Shown piece after piece: positions 43,953 to 54,291 of a stretch of 64,000 bases of DNA (position 1 is the stretch's first letter; the number at the start of each line of letters is the position of its first letter). Location of the stretch: contig CATQJD010000004.1 of the NCBI GenBank assembly GCA_958298945.1, positions 47,728 through 111,727 of the forward strand. Direction: 5' to 3'. A program made the translations under genes and the position numbers. Below the pieces are notes generated by a model that ran no database searches, was not told the DNA's origin, and saw nothing but the letters and a program-made list of their open reading frames with translations. The stretch is from Atherix ibis. Its lineage: Eukaryota; Arthropoda; Insecta; Diptera; Athericidae.

Positions 43953-46050
43953 AATTTTTTTTTATACTTTTTTTTACAGATATCTACAACTATACATAGT
44001 AACAAAAAGATTTTTATAATAATTAATTAACATGAATAGTTGTAGGGAGTGACTTTGAAGCATCTCCTGCCACAATGTGCTTATATTAAGACTTAGTAGT
44101 TTATAGAAATGGTGCGACAAGTAACGCTTTAATTTTCGATTGATGTTCCTAGGAAGTTCATGAACCAGAAGATTAGTATTATTAGAGATACATGAATGGA
44201 ACTTTTTATAACAAGGAACAACTATATCAAAAATAAATCGGACTGAAAGATCGCGATGAATATCAGTATTGCGAACACGTTTGGAATTTCTGGTAGATGC
44301 ATTTAAGATATCATCAGCATATGTAGCAAACAAGGTATTGGAATAGATTGGGATGTCGAATGTATAAATGTTAGAGATGGTGGGTCTAAGTTTACTATCC
44401 TATAGAAAGCTAGCCAATATCGGAGAAATATTGGAGAGTTCGTTTTATTCGTGTAATTGAAGGTATCAATTGGAAAGGAGTTATTTTAGGACTAGAAAAA
44501 GGTAGAAGGAAGAATTTTCTTAGCCCGATTGCAAAACTCTATTTAAATCTAGACTTATATCAAGAAGCAAACCAAATCAGTGCTCTTTCCTTTCGAAAAA
44601 TGATGCAATGAAATCGATATCTCGATGGCACGGCTGTGTATTATAGCATTTGAAGCGGAAACCAAATTGGTGATTGAGAATTATATTTGAGAATTCGCAT
44701 AGTGAATGTAAATGGTAGAGAAATAATTTTTCAACAATTTTCGAAAGGATTAGGGGGGAACTTATTGGTTCTCTAGAAATTTATTGAATTTATGGATCAT
44801 TTTTATAATGGCAAATTTCCAGAGAATTGAGAAGTATATGGTTCCAAAAATGGAAGTATAAAGTGTAGGAAGGGCAATTATTACTCTTTAAGAAAGTTGT
44901 TGGATTATAATAGAAGTGGTAACATTAGAGCCAGGAGCTTTATTTTTGCTAAGAAGTTTGATGAAATGGGCAACTTTGGAAAGAATAATTGTCTTTGGGG
45001 AAGGAATCATGGGTAAAGGAACGGACAGTTATATCTCGATTTTACTACCATGAGTTCTATCTAAAATATCCTAATGTAGAATCAATTTTTCTACAAGGTA
45101 TTCAGCAAAATCGTCTTCTTTATGTTTGTCCATTTTGGTCCAGGTTCCAGCAGTTTTTCGTAATGAGTGAGTTGTTTTATACTTAGATGATATTTGACTT
45201 TTTAGTTGGTGATTAAATGTAGATTCTAAAACATCCTGTATTATATTTTGAGATGTTTTCATGAAGGTGTTTTTGCAGTTTGTTCTATTTTGGTTTTGCT
45301 ATATATTCTTATCTGTTGGCACTGAGCTTTTGCTTTGTAATTAGGCGCTTAATTGTTAGTGGTTGATTTATCCAGTTTTGTGGAGGTTTTGAATTTTTAC
45401 TTCTAAGTGAAGAGGCTTTAGCGTTTTGTAACAAAGTTGTAAAATTAGGTATCGAATCATCTAGTTCCTGTTTTTTTTAAGATTTTATCGTAAGTCTAGG
45501 TTTTTGTTAATATATTGTTTGAACAATTCTCAATAAATTGATCTATTAATGAGTCTCTACCCTTTGACTTTTGGAGTATATTGGGAATCGACGACTAGTA
45601 GAATTGCACCACGATCGGAGTTAAAAACTAGGAGGGAATTAATATAAATATTGGAGGAATTCATAGGATAATTTATAAAATAATCTATGTGTAGTGTGCC
45701 AGAAAGCTTAAAGTTGCCTAGTATGTAGGAGTCAGAGGTAAGATAATTTAGCAGGGAGAGAATAAAATCGCTAGGTTAAGAATCATCCCGCGGGGATTGA
45801 ATTTAAAAAATCTAAATTCAAGAGAGTTTATAGGTTTATTCAGAGGCCAATATGTTGAGGCAATAGTTATTGAGATAGGGGAGCAGTCAATTGATATGAT
45901 GGTGGATTGAAAAAAAATTCCCTGTAAGGAATGCAGTTCTATTGTCGGGATAGTCAGTACTAAAAATTGTATAGTTACGTATGTAGAAGTTGTATCTGGA
46001 TGTAAAATATATTTAGGTAATCTTACTATATATATTCATCTATCGTGTAG
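43953..46050 (-). mobile_element. Jockey-clade LINE, decayed copy F
   Basis: On minus: endonuclease-like pieces near 45550-46040 (YTIFSTDYPDNRTAFLTGNF-like, ISVTIASTYWPLNKPIN), RT pieces near 44320-44800 (NHQFGFR, DFIASFFERKEHW, LLLDIS, ELSNISPILA), motif C FATYADDI at 44310-44333, and the C-terminal NTDIHRDLSVRFIFDIVVPC, NTNLLVHELPRNINRKLKRY. Between YADD and NTDIHRDL about 150 residues are deleted compared with the copy at 35850. The 3' end has TTGTAGATATCTGT and a poly(A)-like tail. Same family as D/E. Confidence 0.75.
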
Positions 46051-46408
46051 TAATAAATACAGCTCTTTTCTTTTGGAACTTAAGATAATTTTCATTATCA
46101 ATAATAAGATAATTTACATTACAGGTCGATAGATATTTTTAATAGTGAACGATAAAGCTGATACAATAGATAATAAAGCATTTACTTTAGTGCTTTAATG
46201 TAAGTAAATTGGTTAATATGGAGAAAATTGAGAATATATTATACAAAAATAACAATGGAGGAGCAATATATACATTACTTCTAGTTTGTTGTTATTGTGG
46301 TTCTCATAATTGCTTCTACTGATATTGCTGTTGAAAAACTTCTTATTATTGTGATTATTATTGCTGATATTGCTGTTGATAATATTTTTATTTTTATTTT
46401 TGTTCTTG

Positions 46409-46467
46409 CTGTTACGTTAGTGACTGCTAACACAAGCGCAGCAAATATCTAGTTTATATTTGGAGAA
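46409..46467. repeat. Dispersed ~59-bp repeat (empty site of B3)
   Basis: Reverse-complement relative of 35485-35543, upstream of Jockey copy F in the same relative position as in D/E, hence probably part of the Jockey element. Confidence 0.75.
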
Positions 46468-46753
46468 TTTTTACCGATGGGTTAATTTTCACTTGTAAGT
46501 TTTTGTATGTTAAGCATCATTTAGAAATAGTGGGATGATTATCCATAATTAGGTTCTAACCTGCATATTTGATATATTTGGGAATGTGTCCATAGTCATC
46601 GACTACCGTACTGGCATATGACATCAATTGTGATTTATCATAAATAGTCCGCACTTAGTCAGTTTGTTTGCATATTAATTAAAAATTTTAATATTAATTA
46701 ATTGGCTTGCATTTATTCATTTATACGACGGTATGTCTTCGCCCATAACAGTA

Positions 46754-46805
46754 TCCATAGCCACATAAAGGGCAGTATTTAAACTGCATTTTATGTGGCT
46801 ATGGA
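46754..46805. repeat. Nested hairpin, 16-bp perfect outer stem
   Basis: TCCATAGCCACATAAA at 46754-46769 pairs with 46790-46805; the 20-nt loop contains GCAGT/ACTGC as an inner stem. Could be a small foldback transposon remnant or a structured RNA; no evidence decides. Confidence 0.85.
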
Positions 46806-47980
46806 GATAGTTTGAGAAGGGAATTGTTTACTAATTAGATTAGCCAAATCTTTATATTTATACAACTTAGTCAGATAGGGTTGTATTCTTGAAGCTCGAA
46901 GCCCAGTTCGTTTAACAAAATACACGCCTAAAAATTGTAGGAAATTACTTAATCAAAAAATTGTTGCAGATTATGTATGTATGCGTTTTAACATATATTT
47001 GTCGATTGTGATTTCATGTCATAACTCTATTATAGCTTCTGTATATCACATTCATTTTTTATATTGTAGTCAACCTAGTTTTTCTATTATTTCTACCTTT
47101 TTTTTATTGTAAGCATTATTTTTGTATATAGTTAATTTGAGAGGAGTCTTCTCAGTTATTTATTAATAATATCACAATTTGATCCAAGAAGCCACAGCTG
47201 TAAAACTGGTCTAAAACTGAAATATGATGTAAATTCGATAATAAATGGTTAAAATAAAAGCAAATATTTTTTAGAATAAATAAAATTTATTTTCTAAACT
47301 ATAATATGTGCTATAAATAAGAAATGATGCATAGTTCTCATATATGACTGACAAATTTTAATTTCTTGAATTTTTCAAAATTTTTTGCAATTGATATTTT
47401 TATCTAAATTTCAAATTTTTTAAGTTTTATAATATAATAGTATGCTTGTCAAATATTGTATATTAAAATATAAATATGTATAGTATTGCTTGCAAGTATT
47501 TAAGCAATATAATTTCTGCTATATATTTATAATAATATGTTATTAATAATTTTATTTTTGTGTTATTTTTATATTTGTTTCAAATTCAAATTTAGCTACT
47601 CATTTTAAATATATTATTATATAATTTTCTTAAATTTTCTAAGAGGTTCATTATATTAAAAAAAATTATAAAATTATTATTTTCTTTCGCCTACAATTTA
47701 TGCGCTAGAAGCCTTTTTATCATGAGTTTGTCTATACAGTTTGCGGCAAGCATACGGATATTTAAGATAAAATCTCCAAAACAATTTAAAATATTTAAAA
47801 AAAACAGCAAAATTTGCATGTTATATTTATGCTACGGTTTTCTATGAAATAAAATAAAGACAATTTCTAGGCTTATTTTAGGAATGGAAAAACTATATAA
47901 GGAAAACTTAATGTTTACTTGACAAATTTGTTCTACTTTCTATTGATTAACAATTTAAGAATATTGGCATAGTATATAAA

Positions 47981-48041
<61 letters not shown>

Positions 48042-48960
48042 CAAATATGTATATACATATATACCTGCCAAATCTAACATAAAACAATAATTTGTTAGGC
48101 TTGAGGAGAGCTTTGTGTACAAATTTGAAAAATTCCGTATAGGTTTTCACTGCAATTTACAAAACATATGTACATTAAGGAGATAGTTATGTAGAAACTT
48201 GAATGTAGAAATGAATATACTTATAAATATGCTGGTTAATTTTTGGACTTCTAAAATATATTTAAATATAAATTATGTGTGAAATATATTAATTCATATT
48301 GATTCAAAGTAGATTATTTTCAAATATATTGCTCTAGAAGTGAGAATACAAATACATATAAACTGTAGTTAATATAAATTACATCTAACCTGTAATATGT
48401 AAATAAAATTTTATTATATTTAATGAATCCAAAATTTTAGAATTTATAATATTATTTTAAATCGTTTACTTAATGTAGAATACTTTTATGTTAATTTCAA
48501 AATAATTTAGAAGCTCTAAATAAATTTTTGTAATTTTTTATTACTTTTGAGTTGAAAAAAATTACTCTTTAGACAAATATAAGTTTTTATATAGGAATAT
48601 TTACTATTTCAAAATAATAATAATTTTTTTTGGAAACAATTTTATCATCAAAATATAAGAAATTATTATATATAAAAAACCAAAAAAAAAAACCAATGTA
48701 AAAACACATAAATTTGAAACTGGAGTAATAATGATTATGATAAAGTATTAATAAACCTATTTTTACAAACTGATAGTTTTTAATTATTTGGTTTAAGTAT
48801 GTTAACAAAACTTATAAACGTATTCAAGAAACTTTCATACATAAATTTATGATTAATGCTAAGATTTTTGGTCAACCCCTTTTAAATTAACTTTTCACAC
48901 AACGTAATTTTCCAACTGTTAATACTGTTATTAATTTATGATGACAAATACAGTAAAATT
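46806..48960. other. Repeat-poor AT-rich DNA downstream of the myoglianin exon
   Basis: About 2.1 kb without recognised transposons or coding motifs. On minus this lies 3' of the myoglianin stop and probably holds its 3' UTR. A poly(A) signal in minus orientation (TTTATT on plus) occurs near 48410 and others are possible; I do not choose one. Confidence 0.5.
47985..48036. repeat. Compound (TC)n(TA)n microsatellite
   Basis: About eight TC units followed by about 18 TA units. Confidence 0.95.
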
Positions 48961-49335
48961 TCAAGAGCAACTACATTTATCAACAGCCATGTTTGGTATA
49001 GTACTCATTATTAGATTATACTCTTGATTGAAATACAGAAGACTCAACGGACTCATTTTAGTTGGTGAGCAACATGGTTGAGGAGCTGTACTTAGTTGCA
49101 TAATATGCGTATGTGGATATTTTGGTAGAAATCCTAATGTACATTCTCCATTACAATAATAAGCATTAAAGGAAGGTGGCGCTATTATCCAATCCCATTC
49201 AAATTTTCTAAAATCTACTTCAAGAGGATATCGACAGCATCTTTCCTCTTTATCGTTTTCCAAACAATTAAGCGAAGTATTTCGTTTAAAACGACGTTTT
49301 GTGATACTCTTATTCTCAATTTCTACGTGAAGAGC
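48961..49335 (-). CDS. myo: Myoglianin / GDF8-GDF11-type TGF-beta ligand, last coding exon
   Basis: The product is a secreted TGF-beta superfamily ligand; in insects myoglianin signals through Activin-type receptors in muscle, glia and endocrine tissue. This exon encodes 124 residues. It starts after a splice acceptor (AATATAG on minus, exon base 49335) with ALHVEIENKS, has a furin-type site KRRFKR, and gives a mature ligand of about 106 residues ending CSCS. Diagnostic blocks are CCRYPLEVDF, WDWIIAP, FNAYYCNGEC, YPHTHIMQ, PCCSPTKMSPLSLLYF and VDKCSCS. Nine Cys in the mature part match the GDF8/11 and TGF-beta pattern, and the frame is intact. Upstream exons (propeptide, signal peptide) lie beyond 49335 and were not found here. 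It stands alone in a repeat-poor island between a Jockey relic and Helitron 1. Confidence 0.95.
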   Translation of the reverse strand, partial: ALHVEIENKSITKRRFKRNTSLNCLENDKEERCCRYPLEVDFRKFEWDWIIAPPSFNAYYCNGECTLGFLPKYPHTHIMQLSTAPQPCCSPTKMSPLSLLYFNQEYNLIMSTIPNMAVDKCSCS

Positions 49336-49969
49336 CTATATTGTTGTAAAAATAAGTTAATTAACATTTATATTAAATAATATACGAGAAAAATATAGTT
49401 TTTGGATTTTAAAATTTAATATAATTTATGTCTACGGATATTCTATTCAAGCCAATTAACATATTTTGAATAAAATTTATCAACAAATATTTCAAAATTG
49501 TGCTGAAAATATTAATTAAAAAAATATTAAATTTCAATTTAACAGTTTTGAGAAAAGAAATTATGTAGAGATATATCAAAAACTATTTTATCAACGTTTC
49601 AAACAAAATTATAATATGCAAACATATTATTTTGATATAAATCAAATAATAAATCAGTCGAAAAATATAAATACTTTTATAAAACAAATATTTAAAATTA
49701 TAGCTCATTTTTAAAATAAAAGGATATCAAAGCATTTAATAATATATATATATATAATAATGTATCAAAACTTATAAAAAATTATTTCTTTTTTTAACAA
49801 GACAGTTGCTCCTTCTGTACTATAGTCAATTTTATGTTAAAGCAACATAACTTGTAGTGAGTTGACCTATAGAAAAACATACAGTCATATATTGTTTCTT
49901 TTCCAATGGTGGTGGTGCACACATTGTATGTGATATAAATTACGAAAGGAAGACTTCATAACAATCATA
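49336..49969. other. Probable intron of myoglianin, AT-rich
   Basis: Sequence upstream (on minus) of the splice acceptor. No further exon or transposon recognised. Confidence 0.6.
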
Positions 49970-50054
49970 ATAAAAACAATAATAATAATATTAATAATAA
50001 TAATAATTATAATAGTAATAATAAAATGAATAATAATAATAATATGACTAATAA
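49970..50054. repeat. TAA triplet array, left flank of Helitron 1
   Basis: Imperfect AAT/TAA units; the array continues as TAATAAT directly after the Helitron at 53921, so the element sits inside one array. Confidence 0.9.
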
Positions 50055-50768
50055 TCTATATATATAAAAATGAATTCCTGTTTGTATGCGTACCTAAAAC
50101 TCCAAAACTACGCGGCAGATCAAACTAAAATTTTGGTCAAGAATAATGTGTGGCAAAATCTGTGCATAGATATAATAGTCTATTATTATTATAATAGACT
50201 ATTATATATATTATATAATATATATTTTTCGTCCATAGGTGGCGCGCGCGTCATATTGACAGTATCAAATATGATGAAAATGCCACAAAGATGCTTGACG
50301 TATTGTGTGCCTGTGTTTGTGCATGATTCAATTGACATTTCAATTTAGTTGAATGCAAATAACAAAAACGAAAAATATATTTTTCATGCGAAACAATAAT
50401 TTAAGTGTAACATATTTCATTCACTTCCATTCCGATTTATAGTGCGTGAAATAGCATTTTATCTTCAAAAAAGTGATCAAATCGAATTATAATACAATAA
50501 ATTGTTAAAGTATTTAGTACGTCGGCGCGAACGTATTTTCGTTCATCCAATTGGCGTTTCGTTTCATTTGGATTGGGTGACACCGCCGTACACAGGCAAA
50601 CAAAATCAACAAATTATAATGTGAGAGAATTATTGGAATGCATTTTATTTTGAAAAGTGATCGATTCAAACCATAAATCATTTTTCATTTTCAGTTACCC
50701 AACGAATAATTTTCTTTCTTAATTAATCATAGTAAATCGAATATCCACTGATTAAATTAAATTATACG

Positions 50769-53733
50769 CTGCCACGTCGCGGACGAGGACGAGGAGCGGC
50801 GATTAGTCAAAATACTCGCGCATCGCTTAGAGATAGAGCCGCACGAGCAAATGAAACTGAAGAACGTGCAAATCGTTTAATTGAAAACCAACAGCGCAAT
50901 TTAAGAGCACGCGCAGTGGAAGCAGATGAACATCGTGCAAATCGTTTAAGCGCCCAACAGCAGCGCAGTCAAAGATTACGGGCTAACGAATCAGATGAGC
51001 GTCGCCAACAACGAAGTGCCGATGATCGCACACGTTATAATTGAGGCAGACAACGACAAATTATAAATTTAGAAAGCGTCGCATTTTAATACAATCCCGA
51101 CATCGACTATAGTCAACATGAATCTGTTATCATTGGCCCTATGAACAAAGTGTGTCCACATCGTCATGCACTGAAATACGCAGGCGAAACACCAGGAATG
51201 TGCTGTTCGAATGGAAAAATTGTGTTGCCAACATTAAATGAACCACCAGAACCATTGTTGTCTTTAATGGCAGGTGACACACCCGATTCCAAGCACTTCT
51301 TGAACAATATTCGCAAATATAATTTGTGCTTTCAAATGACATCCTTCGATGCAACGAAAATCGAACGAGCAAATTTCATGCCAACATTTAAAGTTCAAGG
51401 TCAAATATATCATCGAGCTGGATAATTATTACCGCTTCCACATAAGGAACACAAATTTTTGCTCTCAAAAACATTTAAGGCGCACATTAATGTTGAATAC
51501 TGCAATTCGGTTAAATCGATCAAATACATTTGCAAGTATGTTAACAAAGGCTCCGACATGGCTGTTTTCGCAGTGGCAAATCAAAATGATGAAATCACAA
51601 AATATCAAATGGGTCGTTACACAAGCAGCAATGAAGCAGTGTGGCGAATTTTGGGATTCCCCATTCATGAACGATATCCCACGGTTTTCCATTTGGCAAT
51701 ACATCTCGAGAATGGCCAACGCATGTTTTTCACAGCTGAGAATGCTAGAGAACGAGCAGCATTACCACCGAACACAACACTGACGTCATTCTTTGAATTG
51801 TGCAGGGACGATTTATTTGCGAAAACACTGCTGTATACGGAAGTGCCAAAGTATTTCACTTGGAATGCCACATTGCGAAAATTCCAAAGAAGAAAACAAG
51901 GCACTGCTGTCGAAGGCTGGAATAATTTGTATTCAACTGATGCGTTGGGTAGACTTTACACCGTTCATCCTAACGATCAAGACTGCTTTTTCCTGCGATT
52001 GCTGTTGATTAATGTGCGCCGACCCAAATCGTTCGAACAACTGCGAACAATTAATGGTCAAGTGTGTGCAACTTATCGAGAGGCGTGTCAACTTTTGCAA
52101 TTATTGGAATCTGATACGCATTGGGACACAACAATCCAAGATGCAACTATTTCACGTCATCCCGCACACATTCGTACATTATTTGCCATCATTTTGACAA
52201 CTTGCTTCCCATCTAATCCGAAACAGCTTTGGGACAAATACAAAAATGACATGAGTGAAGATATATTGCATCGAGTACGCACAACCAACAACGAAATGCA
52301 AATCGCATTTTCCCCAGAAATGTATAATCAGGCATTAATTTTGATTGAAGACATTTGTTTGACAATTGTGAACAAACCACTCATTACATTGGGGATGTAT
52401 GCACCAAATCGCGCAGCAAACGATTTATACGATCGAGATTTACATCGCGAAAGAGAATTTGATATCAACAATTTGCGAGCATTGCTTCAAAATAATCTGC
52501 CAAAATTGTTGGTACAACAACGAACGGTATACGACACAATTATGGAAGCAATTCAAAATGACCGTGGTGGTTTATATTTTCTTGATGCGCCCGGCGGAAC
52601 AGGCAAAACATTTTTGATTTCATTGGTTTTGGCACAAAATAGATCCAAAAATAATATTGCATTAGCCATCGCATCATCAGGAATTACAGCAACACTTTTG
52701 GATGGCGGCAGGACAGCCCATTCGGCGCTCAAACTGCCGCTTAACTTGCATGTTCAACAAACACCAATATGCAACATCAAAAAAAATTCAGGAATGGCCA
52801 AGGTGTTGCAAACATGCAAAATTATCGTATGGGATGAATGCACAAAGGCGCACAAAAAAGCTTTAGAAGCTCTCGATAGTACGCTTCAAGATTTGCGTAG
52901 CAACACACGCCCATTCGGAGGTGCAGTCATTTTATTGGCAGGGAATTTCCGGCAAACGCTGCCAGTAATCCCAAATCTTAATAGATGCAATGACAAATTG
53001 TATTACGCTACCACCAGATTTCTGCAAATTGACACAATCAATTAAGGAATTAATCGATTGCGTATTTCCACACCTCCAACGCAATTACATGAATCATCGA
53101 TGGCTGTGCGAACGAGCAATATTGGCTGCCAAAAACAATGATGTCAATGTCATTAATGCAACCATACTGAATAAAATCGCAGGAAATTGGACAAAATACA
53201 AATCTATTGATACCGTAACACAAGATGAAGATGCCGTCACTTATCCAACAGAATTTTTGAATTCGCTTGAGGTGCCCGGATTGCCACCACATGAACTAAC
53301 GCTCAAACTCGGTGCTGTTATCATTTTGCTACGCAATATGAAACCACCAAGACTTTGCAACGGAACCAGAATGGCAGTCAAACGATAATTGCCGAACATT
53401 ATCGAAGCCACAATTCTGACTGGCAAGTTTAAAGGAGAAGATGTGTTATTGCCACGGATACCGATGATACCCAAGTATATGCCATTCCAATTCAAACGGA
53501 TGCAGTTCCCGGTACGATTGGCATTTGCAATGACAATTAACAAAGCGCAAGGCCAGTCGCTTCAAGTTTGTGGAATCAACTTAGAAAATCCATGTTTCGC
53601 CCATGGACAATTGTATGTGGCATGCGCACGCATTGGCAAACCAACAGATTTATTCGTTTACGCACCGCACAAAGAACGTAGTTTATTTACAAGCATTAGA
53701 ATAAGTTTTCATTTGATTTTTAATGTCATTTAA
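50769..53733 (+). pseudogene. Helitron RepHel: replication-initiator domain deleted, PIF1-type helicase mostly kept
   Basis: RepHel normally joins a HUH Rep nuclease to a PIF1 helicase. The likely start is CTG (LPRRGRGRG) where relatives have ATG. In one frame there are stops near 51041, 51088 and at 51423. N-terminal PRE-Rep pieces include CPHRHALKYAGETPGMCC and FKVQGQIYHRAG. LLPLPHKEHKF then joins LLSKTFKAHINVEYC directly, so the whole Rep catalytic region is missing without a frame change. The helicase keeps Walker A DAPGGTGKTFL, Walker B IIVWDE and LAGNFRQTLPVI (usual GDFRQ has D to N). A second deletion with frameshift at about 52985 leads to LPPDFCKLTQSIKELIDCVF; after a stop at 53386, FAMTINKAQGQSLQVCG and GQLYVACARIGKP follow. 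Confidence 0.9.
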
Positions 53734-53892
53734 AATATAAATAAAAGCATTTTTTCAAAAATTAAAACAAAAACAAATGCATACAATTTATCTAAAACCG
53801 AAATCGTAATCATGGTGTTGTGAAAGTTGGATTTTTAAAACAAAGCAACTAGCTGTCAAACTCATTTTTTTTGTCACTCTTTTAGTTTCTGT

Positions 53893-53920
53893 GCCGCGGA
53901 GCGCACCGGGTAACTACTAG
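53893..53920 (+). other. Helitron 1 3' terminus
   Basis: GC-rich self-complementary stretch with GTGC/GCAC pairing followed by CACCGGGTAACTACTAG; the conserved rolling-circle end signal. Its GC content contrasts with the flanks. Confidence 0.8.
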
Positions 53921-54291
53921 TAATAATATAAATACTAACATTAATAAAAATTATATTTATAATATATTAATAATAGTAATAAGTACAATAATATCAATAA
54001 TAATAATTATAAAAATAATATTAATAATAATCATAAAAACAGTAATATTAATAATAATCGTAATTATAATAATAACAATAAGAATTATAATAATAATAAT
54101 TGTTATTATTATAATTACGATTATTATTAATATTACTGTTTTTATGACTATAATAAGAATTATAATAATAGAATGATAACAAAAATAATCATTATATTAA
54201 TAATAATTTTAATATTTTTTGTATATTCATAATAGTTTTAGTAATAATAATGATTTAAATTATTATAATAATATTAATTATTAATATTATC
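53921..54291. repeat. TAA/ATT array with a large perfect palindrome
   Basis: Triplet-type AT DNA. 54031-54079 is the exact reverse complement of 54099-54147 (49-bp arms, 19-nt loop), including non-triplet words such as AAAAACAGT and ATCGTAATTA. Confidence 0.93.

Larger units (their letters stand above)
50055..53920 (+). mobile_element. Helitron 1 with both termini, inserted between A and T
   Basis: The 5' end is TCTATATATATAAAAATGAA, a typical Helitron start; the 3' end is ...GCGCACCGGGTAACTACTAG with CTAG at 53917-53920 preceded by a GC-rich hairpin zone (GTGCCGCGGAGCGCAC). The base before is A (50054) and after is T (53921), the A/T target expected for rolling-circle elements, with no duplication. 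Length 3866 bp. It carries a broken RepHel gene in the same orientation. Host sequence on both sides is a TAA array. Confidence 0.9.
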
